Shown one piece after another: positions 46,102-54,686 of a stretch of DNA of 64,000 bases. The stretch comes from JAJPJE01 sp963848375. Lineage in GTDB: Bacteria; Acidobacteriota; Terriglobia; Terriglobales; Acidobacteriaceae. The notes under the pieces are model-generated. The model did not search any database. It had not been told where the DNA came from and saw only the letters and a program-made list of their open reading frames with translations. The stretch lies in NCBI GenBank assembly GCA_963848375.1, contig CAWKDK010000014.1, positions 1 to 64,000 on the forward strand. Direction: 5' to 3'. Positions within the stretch are counted from its first letter, which is position 1; every line of letters begins with the position of its first letter. The translations under genes were made by a program, and so were the position numbers.

Positions 46102-48627
46102 TCAGATGCGCAAGTCGACCACGGTGGCGCCCGCGCCGCCTTCGTTCTGTGGCGGCTCGGTTACGTTGGCCACATGCGGATGCTTCTGCAGGAACGACCG
46201 CAGCGCTTTGCGCAGAATTCCCATGCCGCTGCCGTGCACGATGCGCACCTGCGGCATTCCAGCGAGGAAGGCGCGGTCGACGAACTTCTCCACCTCGCGC
46301 GTGGCATCGTCGACGTTGTGACCGATGACATTAATCTCGGTAGGCGCGCTCAAGTCGTTGCGCTCCAACTGCACGTTGATGCCGCGGGCACGGGCCGCTG
46401 CCACCGGATTATCACCGGCATGTGCGACTATCTGCGCGATATCCGCGCGCGGGATGCGCATCTTGATCACCCCAGCCTCGACCTCGAAAAGATCTTCGCC
46501 AACCTTGCGGCGAACGATGGCCGTGCGATTCACCGAGCGCAGCTTTATGGTGTCGCCCTCGGAGACGTGCTGCACCAGGTCAGGGCGCGCGTTGGGATCA
46601 TCACGGTCGGCACCGCTGCTGTGCGCCACGATGGTGTTATCGAACTGCTCGCGGAATTCGCGGCGCATCTTGGCGACCCGGCGTTCTGCTTCTTTAGAGA
46701 GCTTGGTGGCCGCGGCGCGGTCCTGGATGGCGTTCACTGTCTCGCGCACGCGATATTCGAGATCGTGAATCAAGCCGTCGAGCTTCTGCTCCATCTCCTT
46801 CAGCTTGGCCCGCTGCTCTTTCGCGCCTTCCGCGGCGAGGCGACTGCGTTCGCGAGCGATTTCCTGTTCCTTGTGGCGCAGATCAGCGCGTTCAGTTTCG
46901 ACTTCACGCAACTCCGAATGCAGACGGTCGAGGAACTTCGAGACGTCCTGCGTCTGCGTTCCGATGCGCGAGCGAGCGGCGTCGACAATCGACGGATTCA
47001 GACCCAGCCGCTGCGCAATATTCAGGCCCGCGGAAGCGCCGGGCACTCCGACGCGCAGTTCGTAAGTCGGCTGGAGCGTGTGCTCGTCGAAACCGACGGC
47101 TGCGTTGAGCACGCCCGGGGTGTTCGCCCCGTAAACTTTCAGCGACGTGTGGTGCGTGGAGATCACGGACACAGCACCCACGCGCCGGAAGTGATCGGCG
47201 ATAGCGACAGCCAGTGCAGCGCCTTCTTCTGGATCCGTGGCAGAGCCGAGCTCATCGAGCAGCACCAGCGAATTTTGAGTAGCGGTACGCGAGATGAAAT
47301 CGATGTTGGTGACGTGCGCTGAGAACGTCGACAGATTCTGCTCGATCGACTGGTAGTCGCCGATGTCAGCAAGCACAGCGTCGAACAAGGGGAGTTCGGC
47401 GCGATCCGCCGGGACTGGAATGCCCGACTGCGCCATCAGCGCCAGCAAGCCGATAGTCTTCAGCGATACGGTTTTACCGCCAGTATTCGGGCCGGTGATC
47501 ACCAGTTGCCGCTGATCGCTCGTGAGTTCCACGCTGATGGGAACAACCGCAATGCCCTTCGGTTTGAGATTGCGTTCCAGCAGCGGATGCCGCGCGTTGA
47601 ACAATAGGAATGTGGGTGCCCCACCCTCGACCTCTTTTGTCGTGGGTGGGATCCACGCATCGAGTGGCCAATTCGAGCCTTCCTTTGGCTTGAGTGGGGC
47701 AGTTGCAAACTTCGCCTGCACGCAGTTGTACTCATTCGCGAAGCGCGCCTTCGCGAACTGCAATTCCAACTCGCCCAGCACATCTGTCGCATGCGCAATA
47801 TCGGGCGCATGTTCGCCGAGCTTGCGCGTCATCTCCAGCAAAATGCGGTGCACTTCTTCGAGTTCGTCTTCGAGAAGCCGGATCAGGTCGTTGTTCTGCT
47901 CAATCGTCTCCAGCGGCTCGACAAACACTGTTTGTCCGCTGGAACTCACCCCGTGCACCACGCCCTGCACGCGCCGCTTCTGCTCGACTTTCACGGGAAT
48001 GACGAAGCGCTCGCCGCGGATAGTGACCAGCTCTTCCTGCAGAGTGCCGCCTTCGGAGAGATTCCGCAGATACCGGTTCAGCGATTCGCGTATCGTCCGC
48101 CGCTGTTTTTCGATCTCGCGACGAATGCGCGCGAGGTCCGGCGAGGCGTGATCATCGAGCGTCCCGTCCGGGTTGATCTTGTTACGGAACGACCGCAGCA
48201 GGTCGGTGAAGTCGGCAAGCCCGGAACAGAGCCGGGCAATTGCCGGCCACACGGAGTTGGCGCCTTCTGGTCCACGCATCGCATTCGGCGGATTGCGAAG
48301 GACGGCATTCCACTCGTCCGCACGATCGGCCACCAGCAGGATCTCGCGAATCTGTGTGGGATCGAGCGCCGCGCCTTCGATCCGGGCCTGACTCAGTTCC
48401 TTGCGCGGATCAAGCAGACCCGCAAAATCGAAGCGCCCACCCGCTCGCAGGAATTCGCGAATCTCGGCGGCCATCTGCTGCTGATCTTCAATCCAGTCGA
48501 GATCGGAGACGGGCTCCAGTGCCGATACGCGTCCCTGCCCCAGCGGCGAAAAAGCATAGCCGCGAACCAGGTCGCGCAGGGCACCGAATTCCAGCACTTG
48601 CGCGCTAGTGTGTTCGAGAGGAGCCAT
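46102..48627 (-). CDS. mutS2: MutS2 with an in-frame repeat insert
   Basis: About 841 residues; MutS2 ATPases act on recombination intermediates and stalled ribosomes. I chose the ATG at 48627 (MAPLEHTSAQVLEFGALRDL), the family start. The Walker A is LVITGPNTGGKTVSLKTIG (residues about 374-390), with DIGDYQSIEQNLSTFSAH and LVLLDELGSATDPEEGAALA. A long coiled-coil follows, and the C-terminal Smr domain has VRIVHGSGMGILRKALRSFL. Between KFA and LLFNARHPLLE (residues about 308-335) lies an insert encoded by the repeat at 47613-47701, absent from typical MutS2. Confidence 0.95.
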   Translation of the reverse strand: MAPLEHTSAQVLEFGALRDLVRGYAFSPLGQGRVSALEPVSDLDWIEDQQQMAAEIREFLRAGGRFDFAGLLDPRKELSQARIEGAALDPTQIREILLVADRADEWNAVLRNPPNAMRGPEGANSVWPAIARLCSGLADFTDLLRSFRNKINPDGTLDDHASPDLARIRREIEKQRRTIRESLNRYLRNLSEGGTLQEELVTIRGERFVIPVKVEQKRRVQGVVHGVSSSGQTVFVEPLETIEQNNDLIRLLEDELEEVHRILLEMTRKLGEHAPDIAHATDVLGELELQFAKARFANEYNCVQAKFATAPLKPKEGSNWPLDAWIPPTTKEVEGGAPTFLLFNARHPLLERNLKPKGIAVVPISVELTSDQRQLVITGPNTGGKTVSLKTIGLLALMAQSGIPVPADRAELPLFDAVLADIGDYQSIEQNLSTFSAHVTNIDFISRTATQNSLVLLDELGSATDPEEGAALAVAIADHFRRVGAVSVISTHHTSLKVYGANTPGVLNAAVGFDEHTLQPTYELRVGVPGASAGLNIAQRLGLNPSIVDAARSRIGTQTQDVSKFLDRLHSELREVETERADLRHKEQEIARERSRLAAEGAKEQRAKLKEMEQKLDGLIHDLEYRVRETVNAIQDRAAATKLSKEAERRVAKMRREFREQFDNTIVAHSSGADRDDPNARPDLVQHVSEGDTIKLRSVNRTAIVRRKVGEDLFEVEAGVIKMRIPRADIAQIVAHAGDNPVAAARARGINVQLERNDLSAPTEINVIGHNVDDATREVEKFVDRAFLAGMPQVRIVHGSGMGILRKALRSFLQKHPHVANVTEPPQNEGGAGATVVDLRI
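47613..47701. repeat. Double-hairpin palindromic repeat inside mutS2
   Basis: Hairpin 1: GGGTGCCCCACCCTCGA against TCGTGGGTGGGATCC. Hairpin 2: GAGTGGCCAATTCGAGCC against GGCTTGAGTGGGGCA. The second is the same unit as in dnaG. Both copies are read in the same frame, giving TAPLKPK followed by D or E, G. Confidence 0.75.
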
Positions 48628-48651
48628 GCCTCTATGGTAGCGCAAGGCTCT

Positions 48652-48804
48652 GAATTCACCACGGAGACAAGGAGACACGGAGGATTCAAGAATCAAGACT
48701 AAAGATTTCAGATTGTCGGTTGCGACCGCGCGCGGGCCACTCTTCAGTCTGAAATCTTAAATCTGAGATTCCTCTGTGTCTCCGTGCCTCCGTGGTGTGA
48801 ATTC
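48652..48804. repeat. Long MITE-like palindrome between mutS2 and hemB
   Basis: A 153-bp near palindrome. The ends are GAATTCACCACGGAG and CTCCGTGGTGTGAATTC, with inner arms of GATTTCAGATT and AATCTGAAATCTTAAA type. No gene lies inside. It occupies the promoter gap between the divergent mutS2 and hemB genes. Its arms occur alone at 26730, 30544, 37897, 53174 and 60360. Confidence 0.7.
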
Positions 48805-48884
48805 GGTCTGTGATCCGGGTCACAACCGGTGCGTGCATGCAATTCAGGGCAACGCCGCCCGCCCGGATATAGAATTTAGGAGCC

Positions 48885-49940
48885 ATGAACTTCCCAGTTA
48901 CCCGCATGCGGCGCCTGCGCCGTACCGACGCGATCCGCAACCTTGTCCGCGAAACGCGGCTCACTCCCGATAACTTCGTTTACCCGATGTTCGTTTGCCC
49001 AGGCGAGGGCATACGCAAAGAAGTGCGCTCCATGCCGGGCGTCTTCAATTTGTCGGTCGACGAAGCAGTCAAGGAAGCCCGCGAAGTGAAGTCGCTGGGC
49101 ATTCCTGCGGTCATCCTGTTCGGCCTGCCCGAATCCAAAGACGAGGTCGCGACCGGAGCGTGGGCCGATGACGGCATCGTGCAGAAGGCGACGCGCGCGA
49201 TCAAGCGCGAAGTGAAGGATCTGCTCGTGATCGGCGACGTATGCCTCTGCGAGTACATGTCGCACGGGCATTGCGGGATCGTGAAGAAGGTGCAGCATCC
49301 CGAGCCTGGTTCGCGCGTGGTAGTTGCGACACGCGACTCAGCCGCAGCGGCCATGGAAAAATCGCTGGCCGAAGAGTACGAAATCGTGAATGACGTTTCG
49401 CTTGAGATTCTGGCAAAAACAGCTGTCTCGCAGGCCCGCGCAGGTATGGACATCATCGCTCCTTCCGACATGATGGATGGCCGCGTCGCCGCGATCCGCG
49501 AGGGGCTGGACGCCGCCGGATTCGAGAACATTCCCATCCTGTCGTACGCGGCGAAATACGCGTCCGGATACTACGGCCCCTTTCGCGAGGCTGCCGACTC
49601 GGCGCCGCAGTTTGGCGACCGGCGCTCGTACCAGATGGATCCGTCGAACTTCCGCGAGGCGATGCACGAGATCGAACTCGACCTCGAAGAGGGAGCGGAC
49701 ATGATCATGGTGAAACCGGCGCTGCCTTATCTCGATGTGATTCACGCTGCCTATGAGCGCTTCGAGGTGCCGATCTCGGCTTACCAGGTTTCGGGCGAGT
49801 ACGCGATGATCGAGGCCGCCGGAAAGAATGGCTGGATCGATCGCGATCGCGTGATGATGGAGTCGCTGACATCGATACGGCGCGCCGGGGCAAGCATCAT
49901 TCTGACCTACTTCGCGAAGGACGCCAGCAAACTGCTGTAA
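48885..49940 (+). CDS. hemB: Porphobilinogen synthase (zinc type)
   Basis: 351 residues; joins two 5-aminolevulinate molecules in heme synthesis. AGGAG precedes the ATG at 48885. The Schiff-base lysines are in SYAAKYASGYYGPF and MIMVKPALPYLDV. The metal loop DVCLCEYMSHGHCG has all three Cys of the zinc-dependent form, not the Asp-rich Mg form. Also APSDMMDGRVAAIREGLDAA and FGDRRSYQMDP. The gene lies alone, divergent from mutS2. Confidence 0.97.
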   Translation: MNFPVTRMRRLRRTDAIRNLVRETRLTPDNFVYPMFVCPGEGIRKEVRSMPGVFNLSVDEAVKEAREVKSLGIPAVILFGLPESKDEVATGAWADDGIVQKATRAIKREVKDLLVIGDVCLCEYMSHGHCGIVKKVQHPEPGSRVVVATRDSAAAAMEKSLAEEYEIVNDVSLEILAKTAVSQARAGMDIIAPSDMMDGRVAAIREGLDAAGFENIPILSYAAKYASGYYGPFREAADSAPQFGDRRSYQMDPSNFREAMHEIELDLEEGADMIMVKPALPYLDVIHAAYERFEVPISAYQVSGEYAMIEAAGKNGWIDRDRVMMESLTSIRRAGASIILTYFAKDASKLL

Positions 49941-49959
49941 TCATCCAACATGAACTAGC

Positions 49960-50727
49960 TCATGTGCGTATCTTGCGAACCTGCGCCAGGTGCCAAATGA
50001 TGCTGAAGACAATCATCTCCACCACGAAAATCGACACAAAGGCAATCGTTGCCTGAACGACGTTCCCGCGAATCGTCTGCCAACTTATCAGCGGCGAAAC
50101 GGTGCGTAGCAGTGCGGCTATGCTAGCTCCGGCCAGCATCAAGAAGGCGATCGCCAATCTTGTCGCCGACGTCATTCTTGGGCGCCTCACGGCCGAGGAT
50201 TTTGCTTGTCGGTACCAATGAAGGTAAGCGATCACAAGAATAGCCAGTCCTAAGACCCCGCTGCTGTGCTGGAGAAATTTGTATATCGGATAATGGTGAA
50301 ACGGGCGAAGCGTCCCTTCGAGCGCCGGAACTCTTTGAACCACCCAGCCGGTCTTATGCGTGAACGAGTCCCAAATAAGATGGGTGGCGCTCCCGATCAG
50401 CAGCGAAATCACGATCAGTCCAAAGCGTGATGCGGACCGTAAGTGAAAACCCTGTGCATAAGGATAGAGTCGTTCCTGATGACTGGCGGGAAGCAGCGCA
50501 AGAAGAGGCGCTTTCATCAGCTTATGAAACACGAGAAGCATAAGCAAACCAGCTGGCAGGCAGATCAGAAAGAGGCCCGTCAGGGAGTGGCTCTCGGCGT
50601 GTTGCGATGAGAAGGTGATGAAGTAGCCGATGTCCGGCGCGAGTGCTCCCGCTATTAACGCCGAAAACACCAGTTTCGTGCGCGCGAAGGGTAGCACGGC
50701 CGCGGGATGAGCGAGCGTAAAGGGCAT
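49960..50727 (-). CDS. DUF4184-family membrane protein
   Basis: 255 residues with about six membrane helices. The start MPFTLAHPAAVLPFARTKLV and the loop SALIAGALAPDIGYFI are the DUF4184 signature, as are GSATHLIWDSFTHKTGW and FHHYPIYKFLQHSSGVLG. The conserved His and Asp in 'APDIGY' and 'HLIWDSFTH' suggest a metal-dependent membrane hydrolase-like site, but no activity is known for the family. It diverges from lpdA. Confidence 0.8.
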   Translation of the reverse strand: MPFTLAHPAAVLPFARTKLVFSALIAGALAPDIGYFITFSSQHAESHSLTGLFLICLPAGLLMLLVFHKLMKAPLLALLPASHQERLYPYAQGFHLRSASRFGLIVISLLIGSATHLIWDSFTHKTGWVVQRVPALEGTLRPFHHYPIYKFLQHSSGVLGLAILVIAYLHWYRQAKSSAVRRPRMTSATRLAIAFLMLAGASIAALLRTVSPLISWQTIRGNVVQATIAFVSIFVVEMIVFSIIWHLAQVRKIRT

Positions 50728-50847
50728 GATCCTCAACCTGATTATCTCAGGCGAGAGTGGATCCGGGCCCGTTCGCGAATCCTTTTACCGTGTCGTAGAA
50801 TCTTCTGTTCTGAGTACTCCTCCAACCGAATTAGCAGGGAGCATCCT

Positions 50848-52263
50848 TTGGCAGACAAGATCTATGACGTGGCAATTGTCGGCAGTGGCCCGGCCGGATA
50901 TACCGCCGCCATTCGTGCTGGGCAATTTGGCCTGAAGACTGCGCTTATCGAGAAAGACAACGTGCTGGGCGGAACCTGCCTGCACGTTGGCTGCATTCCG
51001 ACCAAGGCGCTGCTGTTCAACGCCGAAATTTACGATCACCTGAAAGATGCCGCCGAGTTCGGCATCGAAGGCCTGGGCACGCCCAAGCTCAACTGGCCGA
51101 AGATTCAGGATCGCAAAGACAAGATCGTGACCAAGCACACCAAGGGTCTCGATTTCCTCATGCGCAAGAACAAGGTGGACGTGATCCGCGGCTACGGCAA
51201 GCTGACTGGCCCGGCGAAGAACGGCGTGGTCACCATTGATGTCGAAAATGGCGGCACGAAGTCGCAGGTGCAGGCGAAGAACGTGCTGCTGGCGAGCGGG
51301 TCGGAAGCGCGCATGATCTCCGGGCTGAAGCCGGACGATCGCATCCTGACGAACATCGAAATTCTATCGCTCAAAGATATTCCCAAATCTCTCATCGTGG
51401 TGGGATCGGGCGCCGTGGGCGTGGAATTTGCGTCGATCTACAACTCCTTCGGCACGAAAGTGACGGTAGTGGAAATGCTGCCGCGCATCGTGCCCGTGGA
51501 AGATGAAGAAGTTTCGAAGGAACTGGCGCGCAGCTATCGCAAGCGCGGGATCGACGTGCTGACCAGCGCGGCCGTGAGCAAAGTGGAGAAGACGAAGGCC
51601 GGCGTTGCCGTCGAGGTCGAAGTGGAAGGAAAGACGCAGCGATTGGAAGCCGACAAAGTTCTAATCGCGATAGGCCGCCGTCCGCGAACAGAAAATCTTG
51701 GTCTAGAAAAGACGAAAGTCCAGACTGAGCGCGGATTTGTTCTGGTCAACGAATGGCTCCAGACAGAAGAGCCAAACATCTATGCCATCGGCGACATCGT
51801 CTTCGGTTATCCGCAACTGGCGCACTCGGGCGCAATGGAGGGCATGGTTGCCGTGGCGAAGATTGCTGGAAAGCCGGCAAAGCCGCTGAACCCGATGCGC
51901 ATTCCGAATTGCACCTATTGCCATCCTGAGATCGGCAGCGTCGGGTACACCGAAGCCAAAGCGCGCGAAAAAGGACTCGAAATCAAAGTCGGTAAGTTCC
52001 CGTTCACCGCGAACTCGCGGGCGTCGATCGTCGGTGCGCATGAGGGCTTCATCAAAGTTGTTTCGGACGCGAAATACGGCGAAATTCTTGGTGTCCATAT
52101 CATCGGTCCAAATGCGACGGAGTTGATCGCGGAATCCGTAGCCGCGATGGAAATGGAAGCCACCGTCGAAGACCTGATGTACACCGTTCACTCGCATCCA
52201 ACATTATCGGAAGGCATGCGCGACGCGGTGGAGAGCGTGTACGGCCTCGCGATCGACATGTAG
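50848..52263 (+). CDS. lpdA: Dihydrolipoyl dehydrogenase
   Basis: E3 subunit of 2-oxo-acid dehydrogenase complexes, 471 residues. It starts with TTG at 50848 (LADKIYDVAIVGSGPAGYTA) after AGGGAG; the long ATG extension upstream is unlikely. The redox disulfide is GGTCLHVGCIPTKAL. NAD site: IVVGSGAVGVEFASIYNSFG. FAD site: PNIYAIGDIVFG. The C-terminal catalytic His-Glu is in YTVHSHPTLSEGMRDA. It leads a lipoyl cluster with lipB and an E1alpha gene on the same strand. Confidence 0.96.
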   Translation: MADKIYDVAIVGSGPAGYTAAIRAGQFGLKTALIEKDNVLGGTCLHVGCIPTKALLFNAEIYDHLKDAAEFGIEGLGTPKLNWPKIQDRKDKIVTKHTKGLDFLMRKNKVDVIRGYGKLTGPAKNGVVTIDVENGGTKSQVQAKNVLLASGSEARMISGLKPDDRILTNIEILSLKDIPKSLIVVGSGAVGVEFASIYNSFGTKVTVVEMLPRIVPVEDEEVSKELARSYRKRGIDVLTSAAVSKVEKTKAGVAVEVEVEGKTQRLEADKVLIAIGRRPRTENLGLEKTKVQTERGFVLVNEWLQTEEPNIYAIGDIVFGYPQLAHSGAMEGMVAVAKIAGKPAKPLNPMRIPNCTYCHPEIGSVGYTEAKAREKGLEIKVGKFPFTANSRASIVGAHEGFIKVVSDAKYGEILGVHIIGPNATELIAESVAAMEMEATVEDLMYTVHSHPTLSEGMRDAVESVYGLAIDM

Positions 52264-52267
52264 TTCT

Positions 52268-52358
52268 GCCGCTGATGAACGCAGATAGACGCTGATCGAG
52301 ATCTGAAGAACGAGCTCCCGGCGTTTAGTATCTGCGTTTATCAGCGTAAATCTGCGGC
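52268..52358. repeat. GCCGCTGATnAACGCAGAT palindromic repeat before lipB
   Basis: GCCGCTGATGAACGCAGATA at one end and ATCTGCGTTTATCAGCGTAA plus ATCTGCGGC at the other form long inverted arms. It fills the whole gap between lpdA and lipB and ends five bases before the lipB ATG. A second copy is at 61020-61089. Confidence 0.65.
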
Positions 52359-52362
52359 GAAA

Positions 52363-53161
52363 ATGATTTCTGTCGTACAACTCGGCACGCTTGATTACGC
52401 CGCCGGACTGCGCCTCCAGCAGCAACTCGTTGACTTGCGCAAAGAAGCGAAGATCGGCGACGTACTTCTGTTACTCGAGCACGCGCCCGTGATCACGCTC
52501 GGTCGGAACGCCAAGGAGAAGAATGTTCTTCTCTCGCGGGAAGAACTCGACCGTCGCGGAGTCGAGCTGTTCGAGACGGATCGCGGCGGCGACGTCACGT
52601 TTCACGGGCCAGGGCAGCTGGTCGGCTATCCCATCTTCGACCTGCATGGATTCCCCAACAAGGCTGGTACCTCGACGCTGAAATATCTGGGCGCCGTCGA
52701 TTATGTTCGCCGAATTGAAGAAGTCCTGATCCGCACCTGTCTTGATTTCAAGATTCCCACCAAGCGCGTTCCTGGACTAACTGGCGTCTGGACGGACTGG
52801 CCGGCGAAGCCCGAAGCCCAGCCCGAAGCGAAGATTGCCGCGATCGGCGTGCATATCTCGCGTTCGGTGACATCGCATGGCTTCGCGCTGAACGTGAATA
52901 CCGATCTCAGCTACTTCAACCTGATCGTTCCGTGCGGCATCGAGAACAAGCCGGTGACGTCCATTGGCAGAAGAGCTCGGCGAGGAGGTCGACATGGATT
53001 CAGTAGCGCAGGCCATCACGCGCAACTTCGGACGAGTGTTCGACCGGCAGATCCTGTGGGTCGATACGTTGGACGCGCTGCTCGGACGCACCGTAGGCGT
53101 ACCGATGAAAGAGCCAGAGGAGCTACGACGGATTCACGGTAGTGACACGCGGCTGGCTTAA
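52363..53161 (+). CDS. lipB: Octanoyltransferase LipB, frameshifted
   Basis: Moves octanoyl from acyl carrier protein to lipoyl domains, the first step of lipoate synthesis. Motifs: LLEHAPVITLGRNAKEKNV, DRGGDVTFHGPGQLVGYPIF and KIAAIGVHISRSVTSHGFAL with the catalytic Lys; the catalytic Cys is in LIVPCGIENK. A frame break near 52965 (after VTSI) sends the C-terminus out; the true end AEELGEEVDMDSVAQAITRNF runs to 53161. A one-base loss explains it. A short Pro/Glu/Ala insert (KPEAQPEAK) precedes the Lys motif. It lies between lpdA and E1alpha. Confidence 0.9.
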
Positions 53162-53173
53162 TCTGGTTCTCAA

Positions 53174-53204
53174 TCCTCTGCGTACTCCGCGTCCTCTGCG
53201 GTGA
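53174..53204. repeat. CCTCTGCGTACTCCGCG-type repeat
   Basis: CCTCTGCGTACTCCGCG then TCCTCTGCGGTGA, between lipB and the E1alpha gene. The same unit is at 60360-60393 in front of the TPR gene. It resembles the reverse arm of the CACCACGGAG family. Confidence 0.5.
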
Positions 53205-53234
53205 AATCCAAAACGCGCTAGAATCTTTGCCGCG

Positions 53235-54553
53235 ATGGCCTCGAAGAAGAACGGGAACTCTCGTAATTCGCACCCGCCGAAGAAAGCCAACTCCAAAGTT
53301 CCCATCAAAGCTCAGTCCAAGACCTCTGCCGGTAACGGCCGCCCGATCGCAATCAGCGCACCTACACCATCTCGGACTTCCGCCTTGAGCACCCTGAGTT
53401 TCACATCGAGCAGATCCACGACGGCGAGCAGACCGGCTATGTCGTGCACGGCAATCTGAGCGCGCCCGCGCCCCCGCTTCGCGACTCGAAGTATCTCAAT
53501 AAACAGCAGTCGATCGAGATCTACCGCTACATGCTGCTGAATCGCCGCATGGAGACGGCGCTCGAGAATCTTTACAAACAGGGGAAAGTCGTCGGTGGCG
53601 TGTACTTCGGACTTGGCCAGGAGGCGTGCTCGTGCGCCTCGGCCTATGCATTGACGAAAGACGAGTGGCTCGGTCCGATGATTCGCAACCAGGGATCGCT
53701 GCTGGTGCGCGGCTTCTCCGCCCGCGACATCATGATGCAGTACATGGCCAAGGCTGGTTCGCCGACCAAGGGACGCGATGCTTCCTCACACTTCGGCGAC
53801 ATCGCCGACAAGAACGTCGTTGCCCCGATCTCCACGCTGGGCGACCTGATTCCGGTGCTGACAGGCGTTGCCCTTGGCGCGCGGTTGCAAGGACGAAACA
53901 TTGCGGTAATGACTTACATCGGCGACGGCGGCCAATCAACGGGCGTTACCTACGAAGGAATTAATTTCGCCGCCGTTCAACGGCTGGGACTGGTGCTGTT
54001 CGTCGAAAACAACATCTGGGCTTATTCGACCCCGAACTCCGAACAGTTCCTCTGCAAGGATCTGGCCGAGCGTGCCATTGCGTACGGAATCCCGGGCGTG
54101 ATCGTCGACGGAACGGACGCAAATCAGGTCTACGACGCGGCTCACGAAGCCTGTGAACGTGCCCGTCGTGGCGAAGGTCCCACGTACATCGAGGCCAAGA
54201 TGATGCGCATGAAAGGCCATGCCATTCATGATGCCGCGCAGTACGTTCCACGTGAGTTGGTGGACTACTGGCAACGGCGCGATCCCATCGCGCGACTTGA
54301 GAAGTACCTGATCGAAAAGAAGTGGCTCACCGCGCAAGAAAATGAGCGCCTGATCGCTGACGTTGAGCGCGTTCTGGATGAAGACCGCGAGTTCGCCGTG
54401 AACTCACCCATGCCAGAGCCGCAAACGGCCGTTGGCGGCGTCTATTGCGACAGCGGTTGCCACAACATCAAGCCAAAGTACGCGATGCCGAAATTCAAGA
54501 AGCGTGGAACAGGAAAGCTAAAGCAGAGTGACGCGGCGGTGCATCTGAAGTAA
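53235..54553 (+). CDS. 2-oxo-acid dehydrogenase E1 alpha subunit, frameshifted near the N-terminus
   Basis: Thiamine-diphosphate-dependent E1alpha, about 438 residues after repair. It starts at the ATG 53235 with a Lys/Ser/Pro-rich tail. The frame breaks near 53345, after which ISDFRLEHPEFHIEQIHDGE leads into the core. The TPP motif is GDGGQSTGVTYEGINFAA ending VENNIWAYS. Other marks: VGGVYFGLGQEACSCASAYA, LGPMIRNQGSLLVRG and KMMRMKGHAIHDAA. It may act on pyruvate or branched-chain 2-oxo acids. The E1beta and E2 genes are not in this window. Confidence 0.88.
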
Positions 54554-54652
54554 CGCTCTTCGCGTATTAGCCGTTTCACGAATTCAGCAGCTGAAGCAGC
54601 CGGTCCTATGACTCGCCCGATGCGAATCCAACGAGCACTAACTGCGTGAATT

Positions 54653-54683
54653 ACGTGAAACGCGAAACATGAAACGTGAAACG
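54653..54683. repeat. GTGAAACGCGAAAC-type direct repeat
   Basis: ACGTGAAACG occurs at both ends of a short block with GAAACATGAAACG inside, between the convergent E1alpha and glmM genes. A reverse arm CGTTTCACG lies at 54571. Confidence 0.4.
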
Positions 54684-54686
54684 GTT

